DNA of 62,000 bases from Cryptomeria japonica (GCF_030272615.1 NC_081405.1:604321677-604383676), one strand, 5' to 3'; positions 22,390 through 35,297 are shown, counted from the stretch's first letter. Program-made: numbers and translations. The notes: generated by a model not told the origin, from the letters alone.

Positions 22390-24005
22390 TTCTCATTTAA
22401 TGTGAATCTTGCAATCATCATATGCAATGAGACACTTTTCTTCAATGCAATATGTCAAACAATTTAGTTGTGTCATCCATGATTTCATATTTTGTATGCA
22501 TATCGAGCAAGGCAACGCAGTAAGATAATGACAAAGGATTTTGAGTCTGACTTTTTTCATGCCATTTGCATTTGCTTGAAAGATTTTGAAACATTGGTAT
22601 CCTTGAGAATACATTCTTTTGAGGCATTTTGTTGAACAATTATGCAGTCATCACATTCCATGAGGATATGTCTCTTTGAGGCGTTTTGTCAAAACAACTT
22701 AGACACCTTGTGTATGATGCGGCCATGTCGTGTTATGAGACCATGTTACTTTGAGCATTTTTCCAAATGGTTCACTTGCCTTGCTGATGCTTATACCAGG
22801 GCTTCATGGCCTGTCGTCTCTACATAAGTGGGAAGGATGCTAGTAAAGGTTGTGGAATTTGGCTTTACACCTGTTAATTGTATTAACTTGAAATTTTATA
22901 AAGCCTTTTCATCATATTCATTTTCTCCACATTTTGCAAGCATATTTGTCATAGTTGTTGCAACTACAACATCTGACAAAATTCCTCTATCCTTTATGCT
23001 TTGATGAATGTTCATAATTTGTTCTTTGACTTTGCATCTCTGATGCGAGGCAAGAGGTAAGCATCATGACATGTCATGAGATGACATTGATTTGAGACAA
23101 TTGATGCCTTGTCGATGCTTCCATATATTGCATTCATGCCTACCACAGCATTGGAATTGTTCTTTGATGGATGTTATATCTTGTTGCAAAGCCTTTTTAA
23201 CAAATTTATTTTGTGTCTACTTTGCAATCATGGCATTCATGAAACCACATTTATTTGAGGCAACTGTCAAACAATCCAACTACTTCGTTTCTACTCTTAA
23301 ATCATCACGTCATGAGATGGTTGTGCTTCCAAATTTCACATGTATTTCTAGCAAAGTGTGGGTTGTGAAATTTGGACTTGCGCTACCAAGAGTGTTTGGT
23401 TCATAGTTTCTAAATCTTTTCTTAGCACATTGTAGCTTATCCTGTAACCATCGTATTTCAAGAGATAATATCACTTTGAGGAATTTTGTTAAATAGTTTA
23501 GATGCGCTATCAATGATTCCACATCTTGCAAGTATCCCTACATGTGGTGACTTTATACCTGCAGATTGCACTTGTTCAATAATTCACTCGACTTCCCTTA
23601 TGCTTTCACACTTGGGTGTGTATTGAACAAATAATTTCTAACTTTAAAATTTGACAAGTCCCCTTTTAATGATGCTTCAATGCATTTCCATAACTATTTC
23701 AAAGCTTCCACGGTGATACAAGCAGGAAAGAAGTTTTCATTAACTTTTTCTTTTTTTGCACCCATAGTAAACATTTCATTTCAATTCCATGATATTACAT
23801 CTCTTCAGGGAATTTTGTCGAACAATTCAGGCATTGGTTTGTGCCACCACAGTTAGAATTTGCCTAAATTTTTGAGAGCCTTTCAAACAAATTTGTTTTG
23901 TGCATAATCATGCAATCATTTCTTCATTTCTTGAGACGACATTTCTTTGGAGCGTTCAATCAAATAGTTCAACTGCTTTGCCTTTGATTCCACATTTTGC
24001 ATTTG
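22390..24005 (-). pseudogene. Decayed pentatricopeptide repeat (PPR, PLS-type) gene
   Basis: Several classical PPR units can be read on the minus strand. One is AKCGIKGKAVELFD, stop, then QRNVVSRNEE near 23920-24003. Another is LARCGIIDSASKLFNKIPQ followed by SDIIS, with TGA at the usual Trp codon, near 23440-23550. A third is IHQSIKDRGILSDVVVATTM then TNMLAKCGE near 22925-23010, continuing in frame through a stop to GVKPNSTTFTSILPTY near 22850. A fourth includes FNKMPQKNVFS and LLDMHTKYEIMDDTTKLFD in 22442-22639. PLS PPR proteins bind organellar RNA. This copy is full of stops and frameshifts and has no visible start or C-terminal E/DYW domain. Confidence 0.88.
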
Positions 24006-24080
24006 CTATCACCATTTCACTTCATTTAGTACTCTTTGTATAAGGTTGTCCCTTGAGCATCTTTTATTCATCTTGTGAAA

Positions 24081-24282
24081 AAGGTTAAGGATGCTCCAAA
24101 ACGGAGCATTTCTAACCTTTTTATGTAAAGCGGGCCCACACAAGGTTAGGAAATAAGGTTAGAGATGCTCCATTTTGGAGCATTCTTAACCTTTTCTTTT
24201 TGAGGTTATAAATCTAGGTTAACAATGCTTGAAAACAGAGCATTCTTAACCATTTTCTTTCAAAGGTTATGATTTTGACCTT
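24081..24282. repeat. Cluster of short palindromes (foldback sequence)
   Basis: Three imperfect palindromes of about 36-39 bp follow each other: 24081-24119, 24155-24193 and 24216-24251. Each has AGGTTA-type left arms, GAGCATT-type inner arms and a TAACC right end, so each can fold into a hairpin. A shorter AAAGGT...ACCTTT pair lies at 24262-24282. No flanking target duplication was found. Confidence 0.75.
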
Positions 24283-24299
24283 TAAGAGCCATTGACCAC

Positions 24300-26640
24300 G
24301 AAGGGGAACAAAGGGGAAATGGAAATAATAATGTTTGTAGATAAATTTTCCCCTCAAATGATCACAATAGTAAAACCAATTTAAAATATTAAATTATTTT
24401 TGAAAAATAATTTAAATTTTTTTAATTTAATGCCCAAATTTAGGAAAGACGGCCATATCTTCCAAACGGTAAGGAATTAGGCTCTAAAATTTGAAACACA
24501 TGTTGATGGTAGGTAAATGAGAAAATACCATCATTTATTCCTCATTATGATACCTAGGGTGAGGGATTTTAATTATTTGTGAGCGAGGGACATCAAAATT
24601 TGAAAGTTTAAAATATAGCAAACTAAGAACTAGGTTCAAGCAAAATTTGGTTATATGGTATAAAATGATGCTTAGGACATGTTCACAAAATTATTTCCCT
24701 CAATTATTTGTATTTTTCCAAAACTCATCCATTTTTCATATTTTGACTGGCAAAGACCTTGGATCACGTGCTCACTCATTATGCATAGACACATATTTAG
24801 GCCTTAATTCAACATTGGGACCAATTTAAAGTTCAAATTTTGGGTATGTCAAATATGGGGCAACAAGGTGAAAGGATAAATGGTCAGCTAGGATTAGAGG
24901 GTAGGTATAGAAAATAGTAAAATATTAGAGAGGTGGTTAAGGGAAATTAAGAGATGAATTACAAGTGCTATTGAGGGAAAAAGCTGATGATTTTTTTTTA
25001 ATAAATAAAGATATATTTAATTAATAAAAGAAGTGGGGCCAATTAAATAAATAAAATATTTATTTAATTTTGGGAGGTGATAATTTAAATAAATAAAAAT
25101 CTATTTAATTAATAGAAGGTTTAGGATAAATAATTCAATAAATAAAATATTTATTTAATTAGGCTAGGTCAATTTTAGGTGTCTGCATTTAATTAGATAA
25201 TTTTAAATTTCACAACCATAGATATTTTCTTACAACTCTTTAATAGAACTTAGAAGATATCACTTAAACTTTAGGGTTTTGTTCTACATACCTAGAATGA
25301 TTTTATTGACCTAGTCTAAACTTCTAAACCTTTTATGTGATGTTGTTGTTTTCTCCTTCTATTATATTGTTGACCTATTGATGCCTATATCTAGTTACTC
25401 AAGTTACAACTTCATGCCTCTATATTATTTTAGCAATCAACCCCTTTGTCCTAATCACTTTCTTTCGATAGTAATACCCATGTGTTAAAAATCACTTAAA
25501 TTTATCTTTATAGAACTTTCTAAGTTGGCCCCACCATCTTCCAAACTAGCATCCACATGTCAAGTATTGATTGTATCATGCTCATTTGTGTTGGTATATG
25601 CTCATATTCAAAACTCTATTGAAACATGTGAAGCCCCCCAAAATAGTGACATGTGTTCTATCTATGCTAGCTTGTGTTCATGTTCTAATATCTTTTTATA
25701 CCACAAGTTCTTGTTATGGTCTCTAACTTCACAAATTAAATCCCTTTACAATTTCATACTTAATTTGGACCCACTTTGGTGGTTGTTCCTAGATTATACC
25801 TAATGATTATGCTCAATTTTGGGACCTCTTTTGTAAACTTGGTTCATTCCTAGACTATTCATGACCTTTTTATTGGCTCAAACTATAAGGAATAAGTTTG
25901 GGTGCCCCTATCCAAGTAGTTTAGCCCCAAATTTTGAAAGATATAAAAATAGTGATAATTTTCCCTCCGATGTCGATCTTCCCCAAAAATTAATTTAAAA
26001 AAGGTGTAAATTACATATAAATACAACTCCTTCTGTCATTTCAAACTCCTATCAACTATTACTTCTTTCAAGAAAATTGAATCAAGAATATTTGAATTAA
26101 TTGAGCAAATATCTACAATCAAGGAGAAAAGCATTCAAGCATATTAACTTTCATTTCAACTTTAACTTTTTTTAACCTTTATCCTCCCTAGGACAAGCTT
26201 CCTTTTACAAAATAATTAGCTATTATGTTGGTGACAACACCAACATGGGGTCAACCCTAGGCAAGCCCCTATACAATACAACTTCTCTTCCCCATTTTTT
26301 TATGTGTTAAAGTTCATATCTCATAGCAAAAGTGTTACAAGAGCACATAAAAGATTATCATAGGTTGTGATGACTTTTGAATAGGAAAAAACACCCAATT
26401 GAGACCATCTAACACTCATGTCTAATTGATTTCAACTAAATTTCTAAGAGATAGATCTATCAAACCTCTTTAATATAATTTTGTTGGTTTTTGTTAGCAT
26501 ATACACCCTTAGAATAGGGCACCCAATACACCAGTTTGACACTTTTAACCTCAATTTGTAAATCTAGATTTCTTTTTATGTTTTATTTCGATTTGGTCCA
26601 TTGTGTTTATTGGGAAAAGGCTTCATGCAAATTTCTAGCT
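24300..26640. other. AT-rich spacer with AT palindromes
   Basis: No gene is visible. At 25041-25069 a perfect 13 bp inverted repeat (AATTAAATAAATA, loop AAA) occurs, and a near-copy lies at 25132-25160. The short open stretch at 25525-25803 has no recognisable motif. Confidence 0.55.
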
Positions 26641-26663
26641 AGGACTTTCATAGAGAAATGAAA

Positions 26664-27794
26664 GGATTTAATGCCACTAATTTTCTAGGAGCAGGTAGGT
26701 TTGAGTTGGTGTATAAAGAACTCCTATCTAATAGCACATTTGTGTCTATCAAGGTATTCAGTCAAGACCTCATAATTCATATAAGAATCTCTTCAAAGAG
26801 TCCAAAATACTGAGAAAAATCAAACACCACAATCTGGTCAAAGTCTTATCTTATTTATTAAAACCAATGTGTAGGGTGGTAATACTCCAATTCATGTCGA
26901 AGGGGAGAATTGAACAATAGCTACATCAAGATTGCAAGTTGAGTTTAAAGATGAGATTAATCATTGCACTAGATCTGGCACACGTGATGGTATATTTACA
27001 TGATGATTTTTCTCCTCCTATTGTTTACTATGGATTGAAACCCTCAAATGGTTTCATGGGTGGGAACATGGCATCCCATGTGGTTGATTGTGGGATTTTT
27101 CATTTAATGAATTTTCCCAATTCTACAAGAAACATCGCATCTAGGTTTAAGGGAATAATAGGCTATCTTGCTCTAGATGTGTTTTTTGAGTGACATGGAA
27201 GTCCAAAACTTTATTAGATTGTTTTATTTTCATATTTATTTTTTCCACTTTATTAGTTACATTATAGATTTTCTTTTAATAAGATCAATGTCACGAGGGA
27301 TTCACTGGCTAGGTAATATTATATCAGGTGCATTCATATTGGGGGGTTTAATATCCCAAAAATGAGGGTGCAATATATTGCCTATTGATGAAAATATGGG
27401 GGTTTTTAATTCTGACTATGAAAAAATACAATATTTGGTGAAAATAGGGGGGCTTTTAATTTAGGATATGTATTGGGAGGGGGTGAAAAAAAAGGATTTA
27501 GGGCAATGTTTTTTGAAAATAGGGGGATTGTTTAGTATGCCATGAATGTGGATGCTATAACCCAGGCTCACTAAGTGAATCTCCCTTGATCAATGTAATG
27601 ATTTGAATCACTATAGAATATGGATTGCAGGACCAAGTGATGACCAAAAGTGATGTTTACAATTTTAGAGAGCTCATCCTTGAAATGGTGACAAGAAAGA
27701 GGTTCATTGATGATTTTTTCACTAGAAACAAAACAATGCCTAGTAAGGTGGGAACAACATTTCCTAAAGCACTAGAGATGGTGGGAGACATAGA
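26664..27794 (+). pseudogene. LRR receptor-like kinase relic, 5' part of kinase domain
   Basis: The kinase domain of an LRR receptor kinase can be followed. A degenerate glycine loop reads FLGAGRFELVYKE near 26685. The Lys subdomain reads VSIKVF near 26740. At 26939-27180 come LKMRLIIALDLAHVMVYLHD, then PPIVYYGLKPSN and GIIGYLALD. At 27625-27794 come QDQVMTKSDVYNF and LILEMVTRKRFIDD. The catalytic loop HCDLKPSN reads YYGLKPSN, so the catalytic Asp is lost, and DFG reads DCG. The gap at 27190-27620 is an old intron or an insertion. Leucine-rich repeats are not visible upstream. The frame breaks at 27794, where copia B is inserted, and resumes at 53459. Confidence 0.88.
27388..27530. repeat. 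G-rich repeated motif in the kinase gap
   Basis: TGAAAATA(G/T)GGGGG occurs near 27389, 27438 and 27514, followed in the first two cases by a T-run and AAT. The run lies in the 430 bp gap between kinase subdomains VIII and IX. Confidence 0.6.
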
Positions 27795-28072
27795 TGTTGG
27801 AATAAGTCAAAACAGAACTATGTATATGTGTCTTGCATCTTTAGTTAGTTGACAATAGTAGTCATGTCCATCATTTCCAATTAGGTGTCAATCTCCAATA
27901 GTTTTCTATCAATCTACATAGCACATACTTAGGAAATTTTTTGTGTTAACTATTGTATAAAAATATATTACTTTATCAATAAATATATAATCAAGTTCCT
28001 ATGTTTGTCTCTATAATTTTTGTTTCTCTAGTTTTAGTTAATTGTTTTGTTTTCTATGTATGCTCTTCTATG
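27795..28072 (+). repeat. 5' LTR of copia B
   Basis: It aligns with 53172-53458 over most of its length but lacks about 47 bp present there (between 27857 and 27868) and carries extra sequence near its 3' end. The 3' border is approximate because the canonical CA end is not visible. Confidence 0.75.
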
Positions 28073-28083
28073 TTTTTTTTAGT

Positions 28084-28095
28084 TGGTGTCAAAGC
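28084..28095 (+). promoter_or_regulatory. primer binding site of copia B (degenerate)
   Basis: TGGTGTCAAAGC matches 10 of 12 bases of the initiator tRNA-Met complement and lies just after the 5' LTR. Confidence 0.7.
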
Positions 28096-28303
28096 TAGCC
28101 TAGAGTGTTTGCATATGTTAGTCAACAAAGGTGTCTTGTTGAGAAAAAAAAAAACATTGAAGGAGTTGAAAAGAGGAAGAGTTGTGCCTTAGTGTGTTGT
28201 TGAAAAGTGCTAGTTGTGATAGTGTCCAAGGTGACTAAGAAGAGTTGGCTGCAAGGTGAAAGAAACTAGTAAAAAAATTTCTTTATTGATTTGTTTTGTA
28301 AAT

Positions 28304-29128
28304 ATGAAAAATCTTTCAGATACTTATCTAACTAAATCAAATAAGTTAGATGATTCCAATTATGTTAATTGGAAGTTCAAGATGCAGACTTTAATGGAAG
28401 GATACAATGTTTGGAGCATTGTAAATGGCACTAAGGTCAAACCTACAGCACCACCTGATGTTATTAAATATTGGGAGAAAAGAGAATCCAAAGCTAAGAT
28501 TCTCTTGCATATGTCAGTAAAGGATTCATTCATCCCTCATATTAGAGATATGTCTACCTCTAAAGATACATGTGGACAACTTTGAAAGGTTTTTATGAGA
28601 TTACAAATACAAACATAATTTTGTTTCTAAAGAGAAATTTGCTTTAGATATTAAAATGGAAGTAAATGAAAATATTAGTGATTACTTATCTAGAGTTAAA
28701 GAGTCAAGAGATAAATTAGCTAATATTGGTGAACAAGTCTCTAATAATGATCTAGTAATAATTACTTTAAATGGAATGGTTAGTTATTATCATATCTTCA
28801 TTACTAGCTTGGTTGCAATGGAAAAGCCACCCTCTTTTGAGAATTTGGCAGGTATCCCCCTACAAGAAGAAGAGAGGAAGAAGCACATGGATAACTGAAT
28901 TCAAAGTGTATATTAAGCTTTGATGGCCAAAGACAAGAAGCCATCCAAAGGAAAGCAATGGTCAAAGAACAAAGGAGGAGGTAAATTTGAAAACTAGAGG
29001 TATAAAGAGGACAAAAGGTACCAAGAAAGAGCTTCATCCAAAGCAAATGTAAAGAAAAATAAAAATTATAATTACTACATTAAACTTGGGCATTATGCTT
29101 ATGAATGTTGGAAAAAGTAGAATGATTC
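28304..29128 (+). pseudogene. copia B gag
   Basis: The frame opens at 28304 (MKNLSDTYLTKSNKLDDSNY) and continues with VNWKFKMQTLMEGYNVWSIV, the N-terminal signature of copia Gag, then a UBN2-like region (YLSRVKESRDKLANIGE). It breaks at 28583 by stop and frameshift, at 28896 by a stop, and again later. The zinc knuckle near 29070-29120 survives only as YNYYIKLGHYAYECW, with the first two Cys replaced by Tyr or Asn. Confidence 0.88.
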
Positions 29129-29156
29129 CAAAAACAACAAATATGGGGGTAATTAT

Positions 29157-30973
29157 GTGAATGGTGAGGATGAAATAAGTGATAGCCTTCATGAGTTAAA
29201 GTTGTTTATTTCTAATGTTGCTTTTTCAGTTGAAGTAGATGAGTGTAATAATTGGTTTATAGATTCAGAGGCATCTATTCATATGTCATGTTATAGAAAT
29301 TGGTTTACATATTTTTATGATAAAAGTGATGGTAGTAAGATCTATTTAGGATATAATAGGTCTCATGATGTAAAAGGGTATGGTGATATAAGTGTGCAAG
29401 TACCTAATGGATATGTAAAGAAAATTTCTAATATTATGTATGTCCCAAGAATTAAGAATAATTTGGTTTTAGTTCCAGCTATTATTGATCAAGGTCTTAA
29501 ATTTGAGTTCTTGAAAATAGGCTACCAAGTAAAAGATATGAAGGATCATTGTAATGTGATTGCAAAAGGTATTAGGACATGAGGCTTGTATAAACTTCAT
29601 GTGAAAGTGGAAAACCATCAAGCATTTGCTTCTACATGTGTATCCACCAAAGAGCTATGGAACAAAAGGTATGGTCTTTTAAATCTTAAGGATCTTATTA
29701 CTCTACAAAGACAAGAGATGGTGCAAGGTCTTCCAGTATTAAAGGATAAAAAAATTAGTTGTGATGGTTGTGCATTGGGTAAACATAGAAATGAATTTGC
29801 AAAACGTTTAATCAAAGCCAAAGGAATATTCTTGAATTAGTACATCCAGATGTGTGTGGTCACATGTAAACTCAATCACTTGGGGGAGCTTCTTACTTCC
29901 TTATATTTATTGATGATTGTACTAGGTATACTTGGTTGTATTTCTTAAGACTAAAACTGAAGTGTTTGAATATTTCAAAGAATTTAAAAGTATGGTGGAA
30001 AAACAAATGTCTCACAATAATAAGATTCTCAAATCAGATGAAGGGGGGGGGGGGGGGGTATACTTCAAAAAAAAAATTGAATTATTGTAAAGATAATGGT
30101 ATTCTTAAGCGATACATAGTTGCCTATAGTCCAAAACAAAATGGTGTTATGGAACTTGAAAAAATAGAACAATTGTTGAGTTTGATAGGAGTATGCTAAA
30201 AGAAAAGAACCTTCCTAACAATTTATGGGTTGAAGCAGTTCATACAGTTGTTTATTTGTTGAATAGAAGACCTATAAAGTATCTAGCAAGTAAAAATCCT
30301 TATGAAGCTCTTATTGGTGCTAAACCTATTGTTAGTCATTTAAGAATTTTTGGAAGTAAGGCATTTTATTATATTCCAAAAGAGGATAGGAGAAAACTTG
30401 ATGCAAAGTCTATCAAATGTATATTTATTGGTTATTGTGTTGATCATAAGGCTTACAAGATGTATGATCTTTCTACTCATAGGGTGTTTTCTTGTAGAGA
30501 TTTCATATTTCATGAGTTTGCAGATGATGTTAAAGAGGTAGAAAAGAAGAATAACACTACTTCATTAAAAATACTTGAAGAAGATAATGAAATTTTAGAT
30601 ATTGTAGATCAACACACCCATGAACAAAGTAGGCATGAAGTAAGGAAAGGTGAAGTTGCTCCTAATAGCAACGAAACATTAAGAAGATCAACAAGGCAAA
30701 TAAAGGCACCAATCAGGTATAATGGCTATGCTCTAATGGCTCAAGTAATGAGTGTAGATGAACCTCAAGATTTTAAAGAAGTTAAGAATCATAAGGAATG
30801 GATGAATGCAATGCAAGAAGAATATGATGCAATTATGGATAATGGTACTTGGGAATTAGTTGAATTACCTACAAATAAAATTCCTATAGGCTCTAAATGG
30901 TTGTTCAGGACTAATTTTAAATATGATGGTACTTTTGATAAATTAAAAGCTACATTATTTGTAAAAAGGTACA
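29157..30973 (+). pseudogene. copia B protease, integrase and start of RT
   Basis: The protease block WFIDSEASIHMS near 29250 has Glu in place of the active-site Gly (usually DSGAS). GAG-pre-integrase reads ELWNKRYGLLNLKDL with CDGCALGKHRNEF. The integrase core includes YFLIFIDDCTRYTWLYF, then a 16-base G run at 30043-30058 where DEGGEY is expected, then YSPKQNGVMELEK. From 30193 to 30973 the integrase C-terminus and RT N-terminus are open (NLWVEAVHTVVYLLNRRP, HKEWMNAMQEEYDAIMDNGT, GSKWLFRTNFKYDG). The frame ends at VKRY where the array is inserted. Confidence 0.92.
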
Positions 30974-33306
30974 TGTCACACCTCATCGTGAGGCCCAAAG
31001 AACATAACAACCAAGAACATGAAAATGCAAATATTTTTTTTTTTAAATCAATAAATATTTGACAATGCTATAAGACAGTTAAACAAAATACATAATGAAT
31101 CAATTAACAAATGTCCTCAAGGCCCCATAATGATGCTACACAATATAATACATCATCTCAAATAATTACAAGGAGCCGCAATAATTTACATAATAAAATA
31201 ATTTACATGTATACAAGATTCTTGTTACAATGCTCGAGAATTTGCATAAGAGTTACATATACAAAATGATAGATCCACAATATACAAACCTCCAAGAGTC
31301 CCATGTAGGGAAGTATACATAAATATCGTACATCAATGATAGTCTTCACTTCTTCTCCAAGCCAACACGAACATGAAGTTGAAAGATCCAAACCCAATGG
31401 GTGCGAAAAGCACTCCACCCAACCATGTGGCACCAAAATAGGTCCACCCCTCATGCTAGGAGGTACCAGTCAAACCCACTAGGTGGAAGCAAGATAAACA
31501 AGAGTATCAACATGACTCATCGGAGAAACAAATATCCATACTATCAAGGAATCAACAAAACTTAAAAAGCAAGAGGCTCACAAGAGAATACCATAGAAGG
31601 ACATGAATAACAATAATACACTAGAGGCTCAAGCACAATCACAAAGGAATCAAGCAAGAGAAAACATCAACTTCCAAAAACTCAATATTACATGAAAGGG
31701 AGAGATACGGATTACCACTAGGTTGCAAAGGGAAGAGTGTCATCACTAGGATGTCATGGGTTACCCTGGTAGGTCTTCACTAGGTCCTGGCCCCCATCCT
31801 AGGTTATCCTGGTGACCTCTCTTGACCCCGGGCCCCCATACATACAGTAGTGGACCACACCAACCTCTCGAGGAGACAAGGTTGATGGAAGTCATTCCAA
31901 GCCCTTCTCCACTTACCCCAAATCTATATGAGTGTTTGCGGACAAGGAAGCATTAGAGAACTTATCTTTATTAGTGTGATCTAACTACCCACCCAAGTTT
32001 AATAATTAGGTTATCACTTGTTTACCAAACTTCTATTGGGTTACCCTGGTGATCACTTTGGGTCCCGACCCCTAATAGAAACCACTCTCCCTACTTACAC
32101 CTAGAAATCATAATAAAATCAAGGCCATGATATCTGAAGAACAAGGAGACAGGATTCCCACCATAGCATGGGTTAGTTCACATGCTAGAAAAGATCCTCA
32201 AAAGGAGAAAAAACATCAACAAGCTAGGAATGGTCTTCTAGAATGCAAAACTTCCACTAAATCAAAATATCAAGAGATACAATACATCAATGGCCAACAA
32301 AGGAGACTCAACTAATAAGGAGGTCTAGAAAGATGCCAATCACTTAACATCCAATGACGAAGAGAAAACTTGTACAAAAGAACCTCTAACACTGACCAAG
32401 TCTCTGGAAGCTAAATACACTTAAAGCAACATTAACAAAAGCAATTGTACTATAAAATCAAGGAGTACAAAATAACACCTTTAACTTCATTAATTAAATG
32501 TTAACTTCATGCTCCCAAAATTCCAAAAGAGAAACATTAGAGTTCATTTGTTTCCTCGTCACACAAAAAGAACCAACTATCCAAATATCAAACCTTAATG
32601 AACTAAATACTTTTCTACAATTTCACTATTCATGACCAAGAATGAATTTAGAGCTCAAGATTAACTTATACATTTATTTGTAAAATCATATTATAACTTA
32701 GATAAAACTAGATTTTATTTTATTTTAAACACAATTCAGAAATATCTTATATACCAAAATCTAAAAGTAAATCTTGTGTATATATATATATATATATATA
32801 TATTCATTTATTGATATAATCACATAGCAACTATACAAAACCCGTTTTATTCATTGTTACTGAAACTATTAATTTTTCCAACAACTGAGAGACATACATA
32901 TAAAAATCCTTTATATACATATAAAAAACATATATATATTGTAACCCAAATGAATTGAAAATGATAATATAAGAACCAAACAAATATCATTTTAACTACA
33001 CATCACATGAAATAATGTATATTGCGACCAAAATAAACGCAACACAACATCATGCAGGGGAATGCAGAAAGGAGAGGGGTCTCGTGGGGATTGTCCAAGG
33101 CTCTCCACGGTTGTGGGGATGGTTCACCCCATAGCGATGGGTCTCACAATGACTGTGGGTGGAACCAATCACAGCGTTGGGGGGGGGGGCTCTTCCCTTG
33201 CCCATTCCAAGAGGCTCCGTTTAAAAAACTAAATTGCAAAGCAGATAATATGCCAATGGAAATATAAATATCATAGGCCATACAATATATAGGAATTCGT
33301 GAGGGG

Positions 33307-33364
<58 letters not shown>

Positions 33365-33480
33365 GCAGAGAATTTCATGGGTAAATAATATTAACAATAT
33401 TAAAAAATTTAGAATTTTGTACACAGAGAAGTTCATGGGTAAATAATATTAACAATATTAAAAATTTCAGAATTCGAGTG

Positions 33481-33538
<58 letters not shown>

Positions 33539-35297
33539 TTTCATAAGCTAGATAAATACATACAGAAATGTAAACAGGAAATAATAAATTCCAGAGATTA
33601 AATCACCAATTTTCAAATACCCAAAATGAAAATAAAGAGTCATCTAAAACTTATCAGATTCAGAGCCACAGATTACTTCTTTTCAAATGAGAAATTTCAA
33701 AGTGTAAAATAAATTATGAACAGATCTAATCTAATTGCTCTTTTTTTTTTCTTTGAAACCCAAAACTTCAGACAATCTGATTCCATTTCCTACATCGACT
33801 TGGTATCTATTCGAATCAAGTGAAAGATTTTAATATGCAAAGGAAAATAACCAAAATTCCTACCTCTTCTACTTTCTGGAAAAGAGAACAGAGGCAGAAG
33901 CTCTATGCATGAAATACCAGCCCAAGAGCTCCAATCTCAAAGATTCGAACAATCCCTTTCAAATTTCATTTACCCAAAGGCCAGAATTTTTTCCCTAATT
34001 TTTTTGAAAACCCCCAAAAGCCAAGAAACACCAATTGCAGAGAGAAGGAAAATTCACGGCAAAGCTTCTTGCGTTTTTTTAAAAGCCAAGAAAACCCAAA
34101 ATAAAATATCTTTTCAAAAATGTAACACCCCACATGCAGATTCCTACCCAAAAATTAATTTAGATTAATAATTAATTTGTAACTCTCATACACATGCAAA
34201 AATTAATTTTTTTCTTTTCTTTTTTTTTTCTTTTTAAAATAAATAAGAAGTAATTGTATTTTAATAATTTATTACAAGCGTAAAGAAATTACTAAATTGA
34301 AAAGTTTATAATTTACTATTCGATTAACCCTTCCAATTTATAAAATAATCTAGGCCCTCAAGTTACTAAATAAATAAATCACATGAAGAAACTATAATTA
34401 GTTATAATTAATTAATCTTTAAAAAACACAAATATTCTTTTCGGATTAATTAAATAATTTAAATCTTAAAGTACCACCAATTCCAAATTAATTAATTAAC
34501 CACATCCTAAATACTAAGGGGGGGTAAAATATTAATCATTTCACAAAATTACTAACTATAAGCAAGAGCAACAATTTAGGACAACTCAAAACACTGAGTA
34601 CTAACAAAAGGGTGATGACTAATAAGACCTGACCAACAAATAGCTAGGGTGCCTAATGGGGTTTGACTTATATCTCCTTGTCCACTTTACCATTGGGTTG
34701 GAGAGCATGCTCAGACCTAAAGATTTAGGTGGAGTTGATACTCGGTACCTGCAGCTACATAAACAAACACCAAACATGTACATATAAACCACATAGTATC
34801 ATATCATGAATAGGGAATGGAAGCGATGTAGATTGCCCATAAAGAGTAGTGTGGCGCTTTTCCCTTTTACCCAAGAACATCAAACATAGAAGCAGTGTAA
34901 ATCGAGTCAATATACGTCGATAAATGTAAAGAACTCATAAATAAACTAATAAAATAATGAAATATCATATATGAACATCATCTGAATAATCACATCAAAT
35001 ATCATAAGCAAAGAAAAATCAAACAATTATACATCTAATATCGTCAAGATAGAATTCCATTATCACCAAAATATCCCATCTATAAACATGTAACATACAC
35101 ATAGAGTGAAGAAATAGCAAATAACACCATTATTCTAACTATCCACATAACATGAAATATCTTAGTCATATAGAAATCCAGGGAGCATAATCAAGCATCA
35201 CACTCCAACACCAAAACCGACCAACACCAAAATAAGGGTCGAACCACACAACAAAAATCACAAGGTCTAACAAGCCAAAAGAGGGAGGGGCACTACA
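30974..35297 (-). repeat. LTR1 of the array (4,324 bp)
   Basis: TGTCACACC...GCACTACA ends, with a polypurine tract directly outside its inner end. It carries (TA)n arrays at 32775-32803, 33310-33363 and 33482-33536. The last two flank a tandem duplication of about 58 bp (33365-33480) not seen in the other LTRs. A GC-rich block of about 190 bp (33050-33230) interrupts the AT-rich sequence. Confidence 0.92.

Noticed and set aside
33905-34168. Open frame in LTR1 (and relatives in other LTRs)
   Set aside because: Not open in all LTR copies and without motifs; non-coding LTR sequence is simpler.
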